From Membranipora membranacea (taxonomy: Eukaryota; Bryozoa; Gymnolaemata; Cheilostomatida; Membraniporidae), in the NCBI GenBank assembly GCA_914767715.1, contig OU612071.1:13871493-13935492 (forward strand): a stretch of 64,000 nucleotides of DNA, in the 5' to 3' direction. The notes beneath the pieces were generated by a model. It worked only from the letters and a program-made list of their open reading frames with translations. It had not been told where the DNA came from and ran no database searches. Each line of letters opens with the position of its first letter. The first letter of the stretch is position 1. Both the position numbers and the translations under genes were made by a program. Shown in pieces: positions 12,065 to 23,800 of this stretch.

Positions 12065-15000
12065 TTAACTCTGTGCGGGTTCATAGATCCCGTGCTGATA
12101 TTTGGGTCCTCTTCTGGGTATTTTATCTGAATCGTAGTTCTTATGTGAGGCTCCTTTGTCTCCCCTTGTTCGGAATGAGTCAATATGTGGTTTAGCCTAA
12201 AATATCAAAGACAAACAAGATTAATATTGAATTAGTAAGGCTAGCTGTGACATAGAGAAAAAGTCAATTTTTGGGATAGTTTAATTATATTATTACTATT
12301 ATTAATAGTATTTTTATATATTATCATTATTAGAACTGATCAGACCATCGCTACATGATAGGGATGTTATCAGTTTGAGTTTTCATGAGTTAATAAAAAC
12401 ATTATGACTAGTTGAATGTCATAGAACAGGGGGTCTTAAGCGTCAATCCGGTGCCTCACTCTTTAAAAATGATAAGTTATCGAGTTTAACCAATACACAA
12501 CGATCCTAGTATATATAGCAAATGCAGCAACAATTCTGTTCTAAAAAAGTTTCCTGTGATTTACTTACGTTCTTTGAGAATTTGGGCATAGTCCACAGAG
12601 GTTGAGGTTCTACTGGGTCCTGGTGCATTCTTAGCACCATAGTCCTGTTAACAGCAAAGTTACCATTCTTAAACTCAGCGTTAGTCTGATATTGCTTCTT
12701 CCTCCCTCTCTCCAGCTGTGCACTTCTGTCAGCGATCCATCGGTCCTGGTACTTGTGTTCTAACAACTCGTAGATTGGTGTTGATGGTCTACAGACAAAA
12801 GACAAAGAAAATTAGCTGCTACACTATATTGATTTGATTCAGAAAAAAACAGAATCAATTGATCCATTGTTTTGTTATTGATTTGTACCATAGCCTTTAG
12901 GTACATGATGTCTCAGGTAGACTAAAGCAGGCTAGGGACAACTGCAATAAATATGTTTTCTTTCCTGCATGCTTCAGGATATACTTGCATTATTAGGATG
13001 TTGTTACAAAGCTCAACAGATATGCACTGGGATCTTTTGGATCATAGAGTATGAAACAATTGTCTTTCAGGAGGCTAGAATCTTTCTTCAAAACTTATTT
13101 GTGACCTTTCTAATCTGTGCCAGTTTATTGCAGTCCAATATGACTATATTCATAACGATTGCCATGGCCTAAAAACCTGTTACAGAAAGTCGAAATGTAT
13201 CGCTGATGTCATGTGACATAACAATGACAATTGATGATATCTGTGAAGTCTCACCTTGTGGGAACACCAAATACTGTTGTAGGTGGAATTCTTTTCCTCT
13301 GTCTGTTTTCTTGTCTTTGTTTTTCTCGTTTAGCATCTTCGGTGAGCCGCCTAATATCGTGTGTGGCACGGTAACTAGAAAGGTAAAAAACTCAAATATC
13401 AACATTGAGCTTAATTAATACACTTGAATTATACAAATCTGAAGGCTTGGATGATAAAACCTGGAATCGGGATGATAGTTTGGTAAGTTTTAAGTAATGC
13501 TGGAAAGAATAATAATGTTTAGACAAGATTGGTCCGCCTATAATATTGGAGTAGCAGAGCCAAAGGCTAGAAAGTGTTGAAGACAGACACACATTTTGGT
13601 TGGCATGTGTATTTGGAAACAAAGCTTGTTGCTCAGTTTGATTGTTAATTTGTCGAATTCAGTTCTTACCCATAATTTTCTGGAGCAGACACAAGACCTG
13701 CTGATAAAGCTGCTTTATTGAGAGCCATGAAATCTCTCTCTGTGTCCAGCTTCTGCCCATCCTGGAGGCCTGGGAGATTCACTCCCCAACTAGAAAAGGC
13801 TACAACAGAGGAACATAAGGCTATAATGGAGGAAAACAAAGCTACAGCGGAGGAAGATAGAAATTGGATAAGCCCTATTTCATACCTAATCCATCTAGCT
13901 ATGTTGGATCTAAAAATGATGGAAACTCAGAAATTGAATTTCTACTTTGACTCAATAATAATCATAATATTGCCAAAAAAACTCTGTATTTGCTATTCGT
14001 TTTAAAATGGAAATTTGTATGCAGGCAAAATTTTCATGCAGCAATTAATTTCTGCCTGGGTTGAAACTTGCTTAAAAATTTGCAGACCAGCTGCTGCTGA
14101 GCACTAGGAGTGAGCGCAATCACTTTGCAGCCTTAGGTTCACAAAACAAGCGAGCAAAAGATTGAGCGCAGTACAATTGCTACAATCATCTAGTTTCAAA
14201 TATATATCAAGCGGTAAAATCTGAGGCTAATCCAACTGGGACAGATAAAATCAATACTAATCAAGAATGCAAATATATCTGATGTCATTATTAGGTGGTG
14301 AATTGATATATTAGCATTGTTTGGCACAGGTTTGCTTTGACAACCGATGTGTTGTAGAACAATGACAATCAGCACCTCAAAGGATGGATGAATTCCTTCG
14401 AGTCATATATTTTATAATATTTTTTTGCAGAAATTGGGGCCAAACCTTTGTTTATTTTCTTATTTCAATTTCATCAGAAAATCAGAAGTCATGAGGGACA
14501 GTAAAAATGTTGTTGCAGGTTTAATTGATAAGCTCGGGTGACAGCAGTCAATCATAATGTAGTTTTAATTATCCATTTTGCCTGCTTTTAGATTTATTTG
14601 TAGAGGGGACGAGGCGAAATGAATCAAACTTTGTCAAGTTAATTCAGCTGGAGTATATCATTCTTATACTCAAAACAAATAGGGTTCACACAAGCAGAAA
14701 GGCAACTAGTTACCAAGAAATTGGGACTCTTCATGTCTTATTCAAAAGAAAATTACCCAATCATTCTAAACATGTATTTTCAAGCACATAAAATGCTACC
14801 AGTATATTTTAACTATTGCCTATTTGCATGCCTGTATCTAACATAGCACTAAATCTGCTGTTCTTGTGTGGAAATGTCAGTTCCCATTCCAATCTACTAA
14901 CAAAACATTCTGAAATGTCAGATTAAGCTGTTTTTAATTCATATTGATTATAAACCTCAATACATAAATAAATCTCCACACCAAAATGTAAACTCTGGAC

Positions 15001-16096
15001 ATATTGTGATTAATGCTCGAAGTTCACTTTTCCGAGATAAATCCATTTCAAGAGTACACGTTTGTCTCTAACTGAATAATTTCAAGTGGGAAAATAGAAC
15101 ATATTTTTTTCAATCAAAACATGGCAGAATTAAACCATGTAACATCATATTGACATCGTTCCCCCTCTTGAATTCAAATAAATACTGTGCTATGATAGTA
15201 AGACTCACCATCTGCCACACCATTTTTACTGCCTATCTGTTTGGCTCCATACACGAAATCACCTGGTGGTAGGCTTCTACCGCGTCTGAGTGGCTCACCA
15301 AGTCTGGGCTGCAAGAATGCAAGAAAGATAGCTATAAAACCATAACCTTATCAGTTACCGCAGTAAATATACAATATATATATATGCAGGGTAGATTCAG
15401 CGCTTCAACTCTGCCTTGGTCGCTGCTGGTGGCATGCCAATATCAACTCCACTCGATGATGGAATGTCACTAATAGCATTCCAAGCAAAGCGGAATTATT
15501 TCCACTACATATAGGACAGCCATATACATTTTATTGCTGCCACTGCCCATCATAGCCTACTATGACTTGCCAAAGTGTTAGCTCTGTTTGGTTGGGTTTG
15601 GTTTCACTCCACCCAACCAATCAGAGCCAGTACATTAGCTACCTGTGGCGTGCAGTGCGTCAGTCGATTGTAGTTACTGTGAAAGTTCGCTGACATTTAT
15701 AATTTGCAATGTAGACACTGAGTTAAGTACTGGTTCAGAAAATAGGTATTTCCTTGCTGAGCCAAGATGATTTGACCCCCTGCTGTGTAGGATATAAGGG
15801 TAAGTGTAAAGTATGAGGTTAAACATGTCTTGCTTATGTCAGTTACCATTAAAGTGAAGCTCTCCCATTAATTGGTTATCTTCTAACAATCAGACAAGGT
15901 AGCTGTAAATACATGAATCAAGTAGTGTAATGTAATCAATAAACTAAACCTGGTTTAGTTCATTGATGTAATGCACACAGAAGTTTCACATACATACCCT
16001 TGCATGAATTTCATTGATCAGCATAGTCTCTCTTTTATCCCCAAGAACTCCAGTAGCTCTGTAATTGAATGATCCTGCTGCAGGTATGGCTGCCAT
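12065..16096 (-). CDS. CFAP77: cilia- and flagella-associated protein 77
   Basis: Exons in transcript order: 16096-15998, 15308-15209, 13799-13670, 13374-13255, 12788-12569, 12196-12065. Phases 0,1,2,2,0 agree throughout and give 266 residues with a stop at 12067-12065. CFAP77 is an axonemal protein reported among microtubule-associated proteins of ciliary doublets. Family marks seen in order: PRLGEPLRRGRSLPPGDFVYG, with the family's RKR/LPxPDFxYG pattern; a G-A-x-x-x-SxW stretch and RDFMALNKAA; TVFGVPTRPSTPIYELLEHK; and PLWTMPKF near the end. Length is close to the usual 250-300. Start is the first ATG of exon 1, about 130 bp below an X-box-like site. Recognition is from remembered family motifs, without a search. 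Confidence 0.88.
15565..15650. repeat. hairpin element, CTGATTGGCT family, in CFAP77 intron 1
   Basis: TTAGCTCTGTTTGGTTGGGT faces ACCCAACCAATCAGAGCCA, forming a stem. It is related to the units at 4440 and 43775. Confidence 0.55.
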
Positions 16097-16228
16097 GATT
16101 GATTTCTGATGATATCTGTCTACTTAATAAGTGATGTCTGTTCTTCTTTGCTCTTCAGTTAACTGACAAGATTGGGATTTTGCAGTCAATAATAAGCAAC
16201 TGTCTGATCCCTGAAGTCCTTTGTTTAT

Positions 16229-16243
16229 GTTGCCAAGGGCACC
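16229..16243 (-). promoter_or_regulatory. X-box-like RFX site upstream of CFAP77
   Basis: GTTGCC-AAG-GGCACC fits GTNRCC-N(0-3)-RGYAAC with one mismatch. It lies 133 bp upstream of the CFAP77 ATG, the usual distance for X-boxes of ciliary genes. Function is inferred from position and motif. Confidence 0.5.
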
Positions 16244-18647
16244 CTTGTAACTAAGGAAGTCATTGACAATGTACACATGTAGCACTCATTCTATAACTGA
16301 TTTTTAATTCATCTTACTAATTTTTTATTCAAATTTATTTCGATAAAACTTAAATATTGCTCGAAACTTGAAATTATTAACATCATTTGAATGACATAGG
16401 TAAATATTTTTTGGAGATTCATTTATCATTCAGGATTGAGAAGGAAATGAAAGGTATGGTATTTATTTGGGAAACTAGTCTGTTAGTTAGTACTACTAGG
16501 AAAAACTCACTCATCACTGATATTTCACTTTTTTTGACACCTTTAGCGCTATACATTTATCATTCTAATAATCAGCAAAAAGAGAGTTTAAGGTAAGGTA
16601 TCAAGCAGATAATGATAATGGTTTGTTAAACATTATGATTATAACCAAGGAGGAGTATGCCCTAGTTAGTAGTCCTCACAGGCCTGCTCTGGGCTGTGAG
16701 GTGTTGTATTTGATGCAAGGCAAATCCATTGTTTGCATAAGGCCACGTGATCGATCACGTGGTCTTATGATTGTTTGAGTCAAATTGTCGAGTTGACGAC
16801 CACTGGGGCACCCAACCACTGGACTTGCACCAAATACAACCGTCTATCTACATCCTTAGTAATAGTTACCTCGGAGTCGTTATCTATAGTGAGTCACCCT
16901 TTGCATAATTTCTCTGTAGTGAAGATGATACTACAGTTTTCTTTATCTTCTGTGCGGTGATTATTATTGCAGCAAGTTAAGGGGCTGTTGGCCAATCAAT
17001 TGTAGAATGTGGTAGTTTGTGCAAGCCTATATGGTTGGGTACCCAAGTATGCCTTGACCACTGGGGCAATCCATGAGTGTACTGCAGAGTGCCAACATTT
17101 CTACTCCTCTTACTACTACTATTTCTACTGTACTACTTCCCCTCTAAGTTATACTCTTGCACCAAGGAGTTAGAGGGATATGTGTTTACTGCCACAATTA
17201 TGCAATTGAAATTATTCATCTTGTTTAGCCATAGGTAATTTTGTTTTTCATTCAGTCGGTAGTTAGGTCATATATAGTATCATGATATTGGTCACGTGAC
17301 CACCCTCCTTCCCTCTAACTCCTTGCTTGCACACACATCAGTTAACACTGATCAGCGCATGTTTCATCTTGGAAAGCTCTTTAAGTTTATGATCTAACAA
17401 ATCTTACACACTACAGATAATGGACTGGTCAACTGTAGACTTAGGACCATTAGTTATCACTTAATTGGTATCAAGTTCTTTTTGCCTTTTGATCCTAAAG
17501 TTAACATTAAATCTTATGTAGAAGGCCTGGGCACCATCGGACACTCTGGTCAGGCCCTATCTATTCCTCATAGAGCTTAGTGAGATTTAAATATTTGTTA
17601 CTGATAGATAGCATAAATCTTAGCCATACTTAGTAATTTTGATCTGTAGTTAATCTTTTAAGCTTTCAGTCTTTTCAAAATAATGGGGCAGTATAAATAT
17701 GACTTATGCTTTATCATGAGAATTACTTTAATGATGGACTTATATCTTGATGACAATTAGAACATGACTCAAATTCGAAACTATTTAGATCAGTGGAGCT
17801 GAGTGTCACTGCCTATAGCTTATTAGAGCCTGTCACAGATAATGGTAGCTGGCTGAGCAGCCTCACATTCTGGGACTTTCTCATTACAGACCCACCCAAA
17901 TCCTCTATTTTTTGTGACCAAAAATTTTAATGTGAATATGAGAATCATAACTAAAAATGCGTTAAATTAGTAAGTTGTGTAGAATATTGTTAGAGAGGAC
18001 ATATATTGGTAACCTTGCTCATTGCAATAGAAGAATACGGACTGTTCTCTAATGATGAGAAAGGTCTATCATTTGAAAGTAATCATTATGAAAATATTAC
18101 CACAGCACATACTGTTTTGAAAAAGATTTAAAGTGTGGAAACCTGTCACATAAATCGCTGTCAAGATGATTGAACTATTGAAGATACAAATATTTTGAAT
18201 CTTTCCACTCTTGGTGACAGGAGGAGGGCAACTTTTGATAGGTTTGTCAATAATGCCACTCTAGGCAAGAACACCTCATTTTTCATCCTTCAACTAATCA
18301 AGTCCTGCAAAATGCACAATTGAGTCTTGCGGTCAGGACGTAGAATAATTACACCAAAATATAGGACCAATTATGGTAAAACGAGATTTTTTAACCAATT
18401 CATTTCATTTAGTAAAGCGTAATATATATCAATCAATCACATACAGTAAAAATTGTTCTCCCAACTGATTATCATTTCGGTCCATATCTATGAATATATT
18501 TTTCTTTCTCTTCTTTTTTTGTTTTGTTTATGAGGTCAAAAAGTTGTTATTTTCCTTTGTTTATAACATACTTATACATATGAAAACCTCAATAAAAAAA
18601 TGATAATAATAATAATAAATACATTGACTGTCTTTCTATCATTATAG
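16244..18647. other. divergent intergenic region between CFAP77 and the 197-residue ORF
   Basis: No supported coding exon. It contains two CACGTG-based palindromes (16736-16769 and 17290-17301). A 5' untranslated exon of the downstream gene probably lies here, because its ATG follows an acceptor directly. Confidence 0.4.
16736..16769. promoter_or_regulatory. 34-bp palindrome with two CACGTG E-boxes
   Basis: Positions 16743-16762 are a perfect palindrome holding two CACGTG cores around ATCGAT. The palindrome extends to 34 bp with one mismatched pair. It could be a bHLH-zip site pair; no direct evidence of use. Confidence 0.4.
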
Positions 18648-19241
18648 ATGAGGATCCCTCATTTTAATCATGAACAGATTGTGGTGGAGCAACAGGATCA
18701 ACAATTTGTGGAGCAGCAAGATCTACGGAATATACGAGAGGAAATCTCAGATCTGAATAACGCTGACGATTACTCAGTAGTCTCCATAGTCTGGAAGAGA
18801 TCAAAGCGAAGCTCTCTCTCCCTATTCCGTCTGATAGCTGGGTCTATAAATGAACAATTCTATGAAGAAACAGCTGTTGAAGTTATCAGCAGCCATATTG
18901 TTTTCAACGACCTTCTTCGCGAATACGTTGAGGAACACTATGAGAAATCACTTGTAAGTTTGGAAGCTGATGAGAAAAGAGCGTTGTTGAGGAAAAATGC
19001 AAAATTCATCGTCACCACAACCTTGCCATCTTTTGAGCGTCTCACATCGATGGACAATGACAGTGGTTGTGACAGCGACAGTTGTGACAGTAGCGACAGT
19101 GACGATGATATGCTCTATTTCACCTGCCAGTTGGAGCACTTTCCGACACCACATGTGGAATTTGATACGAATATCGGAGAAGACGCGTACTTCTACAGGA
19201 ATGGGGATCTGAATCTGATTGTCAGAAAACCTGAGAGCTAA
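18648..19241 (+). CDS. uncharacterised 197-residue protein
   Basis: Open frame of 198 codons, the longest uninterrupted ORF outside the known genes. The ATG directly follows TTATAG, which is an in-frame stop if unspliced and an acceptor if spliced; a non-coding first exon is likely, and an upstream coding exon cannot be excluded. N-terminal half: Gln/Glu-rich start then a mixed helical segment (residues 25-125). Residues about 135-155 form an Asp/Ser/Cys tract; the end is a YFYRNGDLNLIVRKPE-like segment. No signal peptide or membrane span. I do not recognise a family. An internal CTT|GTAAGT at about 18950 could serve as an alternative donor. Confidence 0.55.
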   Translation: MRIPHFNHEQIVVEQQDQQFVEQQDLRNIREEISDLNNADDYSVVSIVWKRSKRSSLSLFRLIAGSINEQFYEETAVEVISSHIVFNDLLREYVEEHYEKSLVSLEADEKRALLRKNAKFIVTTTLPSFERLTSMDNDSGCDSDSCDSSDSDDDMLYFTCQLEHFPTPHVEFDTNIGEDAYFYRNGDLNLIVRKPES

Positions 19242-20832
19242 TCATGCAATTCAGCTCTTCCTATATTTTATTGTTGCTTATTTTGTAGGTAAGTTTATTG
19301 CATTTTTGTCTTTCCTTTCCTTTCCATTAATTTCATTGTAAACAGATAGTGTAATAATGGTAGTTGACATCTTGTTTTTGTGTGTCAATATTTTGCCCCT
19401 AATATGCTCTGTCTTTGAATGCTGGTAATGGTTACCATAAATATGACAAAATTACAATATTACAAAATTCCCGGAGTCATCGCAATAGCCCCGTTCTGCA
19501 CACACATAGGCAGCCTCTATGAGACTCTGTAAAATGCAAAACTGTCATGAGGTAATGATGAGCTACCAGCTGCAATGCAGACGGCTTGTTATTTGAACCA
19601 TATTTAGCCTACATAGATCCATTACATTTGACAGCTGAATCCTATATAGCTTTTTCATTATGTTTCAGATCATTTTTAAACTACTCTATACATTTCCTGG
19701 AATTAACTTTAAACCAAACCGACTAGCAGCCCACACAATAGGGAGCAATATAAATAATCAAACTGTACAGGCGAAGCTAAGACATAGACTAATGGTAGGT
19801 AGATATTGTTTCCGAATATGCAGTCATTAATTTTTCTGATCTTCCTACAAATGTGTGAAGTGTATCCCTATTATCGAAAGTTTGAGAAAATCTTTGAGTA
19901 TTTTCCTCAATACAATCAGGTATACACAACTCCAAAACCTCTAGCTGAGATCTGGGTATCAATAATATTGATATGTATTCAGATAATAATTTATACTGTA
20001 TTGGTTACTGCAGCAATCGGCAAACAATATTACTCCATAGCTGATAATTGTTTGTTTATTTACTATTGATTTATTATAAAAAGAGAAGATAGAAGAATAG
20101 AGCATTTTCGTCATCAAACAATTGAGGACAATGCATGATCATCTTTTTATTGATCTGATTCCAAAAACACTTGAATTCTTGTGTTTGTAGGTATCAATGT
20201 GTTTAGGAGCAAGTATTTGGTCATACCACTCTGTATTAAGGTAGGTAGTCTTCTTCTAATTTTTGCTTTGAAATTATTTGATTTTTCTATCATTCTTGAA
20301 TTCTCCTCAAATTAAGAGAAAGTGTCACTGGTGCTTCTCTGGCAAGCAATTCTATTTGTTTATGGTTGGGTTAACTAGGTCAAGTTTTCCCCGATTTTCT
20401 GCATTCCAGTTGCTGCCATCCACTGGTCACACAGGAGGCATATACCTGCGGTGTGAACAGTGGATGGCAGCAACTTGAATGCAGGCAATTGGATCTAGGT
20501 GTTAAATAGTCAATCCACAGCTGTCAATGGTAATTTTTCTAACATAGTCATTTTGGTGGAGTTGACAAAAATCATGAAAATAGATTCGCCTAGTTGTTTG
20601 AGTTTGACAGTGATCACCAGTAGTTGGTTCCCTGGACATTGCCTTTGAGTGGGTTGAATCAGCCTCTTGATGTTACCACTCTGAACTTACAATTACGCCT
20701 CTAGCTTAAAAACTAACAATAAACGTAGCAAAGTAGGCTTTAAAAACCTGTCATCCAAATTGAAATGTTTTCTATGACAATTACAGTGAGACTGATTGAC
20801 TGTAGAGCTCATTGTACACTGTATACAGAGAC
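19242..20832. other. intergenic region upstream of the KY gene
   Basis: No gene supported. Open stretches at 19806-20069 and about 20191-20239 have splice-like borders and a hydrophobic segment but no family likeness. It contains the hairpin element 20371-20505. Confidence 0.35.
20371..20505. mobile_element. hairpin MITE-like element
   Basis: Two arms of about 27 bp (20398-20425 and 20457-20484) are near-perfect inverted copies, CTGCATTCCAGTTGCTGCCA facing TGGCAGCAACTTGAATGCAG. Outer ends TTAACTAGGT and ACCTA-like extend the pairing imperfectly. The GCCTGCAT end recalls the 1690 family. Confidence 0.65.
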
Positions 20833-23800
20833 ATGGGAACAGGAGCGAGTAAAGATGAGGATATCAATGAGGGACAGGAAGTGGGCACAGACGACATTGA
20901 TAACTACGACGCTCTCTACACCGATCAACAGGATGAGAAATTAGGTATGTTCTTAGTCGAAGTGCTCAGCCTTGAAGTCAGTCTGCTGACTACTGGGATC
21001 AATTGATGCCCCAGGTGTGCTCCAACCTGCCTGCAAACTGAGAGCAACTTAGCGCCAAATATGGCGGCCGCACCCTTAGGCACCTTTATTTCGCAGTCTT
21101 CGGACAGAGACAGAACTTGAGTTTTTAACCAACATTTAACCCAGATTGTGTATGTGGTACTGATTCACCCTAGATGGGTAAAGTATTGGTAGTTGAAAAA
21201 GTTTGTCTTTAAGCACCGGGTTGAAAACATTTACTGTTACATTTGTTATTTTAGAGTTGTGCTAAAAACATTTCCAAAAAGCTACAAACTCTAGCTAGGA
21301 TGCACTTCTCTATGGTGCCTAAATATAAATAAAGGTTAATATTATAAAGTCGACAGCAGATAACTGTTTCTTCTCACAGTGGTAGTTACCCCTCTTCCAA
21401 TTATTTGTGGGGATCTCTAATAATAGGTTGCGTTCATGTCAAGGGAGAAAATGGGCTGGTTATTGGAGTCAGGAGGGCGCTGGGGTAGAAACTTAAATAC
21501 GTACTCCAAGGGGTGACTCACCACCATTATATAGATGCTAATCCCCGATTCCAATTCATACACTGCTTGATGGGACAATATACCTTCTGAGTAAACCATT
21601 TGCAAACCTTGCTAGCGCTATATGTTCTGGCACACAATCCCAGTAGGGGCCCTGGTGATGGAGATAAAAATGGCGAGTTTGTCAAGAAAACTGTCATCGT
21701 GTCATCATATTACTTTTTTCACTGGTTTGATGGAACTACTAGAACAATGATTAAGAATAGTGTAGGGAATTGAATTGTGCAGGCTATTGAATTGATCATG
21801 AATAAGAATACAGACCAATATCTTAAATGTTGTTGAATGTAGAACCACCATTTGACTTTTTAACTGCCAACCAAGGCAAAGTGTTTGCGTATCAACTTTC
21901 ATTCAATTTATACAAGCAAAACTCATTTAGTCAATTTGTAGTTGTGCTCTCTTGTACAAGGTGTGGGTAACTCCAAATTACGAAACTCTTGGATCATTCA
22001 TGACATCCCAAACTTTCTCCTTACAGCATGAATAAGTTGAGTGCATGGAATTTGCACATTTTAGCTGTTACTAATGAGAACAAGCTGTGTTCCTAGATTC
22101 TTTGATTTGCAAATTGTTTAATTTTTTTTTTTTATCGCGATTTCTGTTATTAATGTCAATGATGCTAGATGTCGACACCTAATAACAAGGATTTAAACCC
22201 ATCTTAATCACAACCTTCTCAACGAATGAGATGTATATTCTGCCGTATTGAAGAAATGCTGGATGCCTTCCCGACCCTGAAGAACTCAGTGTTGATGAAT
22301 CGATGATTGAAAGGCCTTATACTATATTATATACATTATGGTTGTGATAAATGATGTACTAGGTCACTGTTTGTACTCAATAAAACTCTATTTTACAGTT
22401 GATGTACCTCTGGATGCGTTCCCAAGCCTGAAGAACTCATTGTTCTGGCAACAGAATAACTTAGTTGAGCCGACCTTTGACCCTGAGACTAGTAAGCTGC
22501 TGCCGAAGCCTCATGTAGTGGATGAGAAATCTATCACTGAGCTGAAGGAGCGGGCTCTCAAGATAGAGGTATGTGGCGATAATATGTCAAAGCTATAGTT
22601 GCCCCTCCCCATAATTGGTATCATATTGAAGGTCTCAGTCTAATAGCACCGTGGTAACCTTTCCTTTACTTTAGATTTACTAAAATGAAAATTTTCTCTC
22701 AATTTTTCTTAACCACTAAGGTTGTCCCTCTTGATTTGTTTCCGTGTTATAGGGAAATGAAGAGGGGACAACCTTAGTGGTTGAGAAAAGATGAAAAAAA
22801 TTTACATTTTAGTAAAGCTAATGGTTTCAGCTGTGTCTATAGGCTATTCAAAAGGTTACCATGGTGCTCTTAAGTAGACAGAGACATTAAATATGACACC
22901 AATTATGGAGAGGCGCAACTATAGCTTTAAAAGTATTTTACAGTATATACAGTTTACCAGTATTTGAAAATATTTATCATTATATGATTACTGAGTTGAA
23001 GGAAAGCGGCCAAATAGATAGATAGAGGTATTTGATGATGACCAGTATAGAACAATAGTATTTCATAGTGTTTTACATTATTCTAAATTATTGCATAGAA
23101 TCTGATACTATTAAATAGTATGAGATGCAATTTCATAGTAATTTACAGTCGCTTGTATTGTTTGGAAGTATCTTATACTATGCAATAGTGCATGACATAT
23201 TTGACTAGTATTAGCAGTAGTTGGTAGTATTTGAGGTTACAGGGTATTTGGTGGTAATCAATAATATATGAGGTGCTTCATAGCACTAGTCAGAATAATA
23301 ATGTCAGTGAATCCTAAAGCAGTTAGCAACATTTATCGGACTGGCTTATTATGCCCCCCTACATTACGCTATTCCTATTTGGGTTATTGTGACAGTTCAA
23401 GGTATGGACTGAAGTAAGTCTTGTTTGTCATTGTCAGCATTGTAAGGTTTGTGTGGTGTGATTCGTGTGGTCTCACTGCATCTTTTTGGCCCAAAGGTCC
23501 AACCAGTCCTATTATTTTGTCGAGTTGACCGCAGTGCTGATCACAAATTCACCTACTGTCACCACTGTGCAGGACAATCAATTCAGAGCAAAGGTGACCA
23601 TTTTGTAATATGAAAATAAAATACAAGTTGATCTCCCTATGTTTACTCGTGTTTGCATTTAATAACTATGATACAACAAACAGGTATGATAAAACACCAT
23701 TTATTAAGCATAAAGCATCAAACTGAGAGCAGTCCAGATCGGATCCTGATAACTACTAAAGAAAAACTAGGCGTGTACTAAATCATTCGCCATGTAAATA

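Noticed and set aside
11890-12183. 97-residue ORF on the minus strand
   Set aside because: It overlaps the last CFAP77 exon in another frame; the CFAP77 frame has phase and family support.
19806-20240. Hydrophobic ORF and a splice-bounded stretch before the KY gene
   Set aside because: No family likeness, AT-rich, and borders could be joined in several ways; not enough support for a gene.
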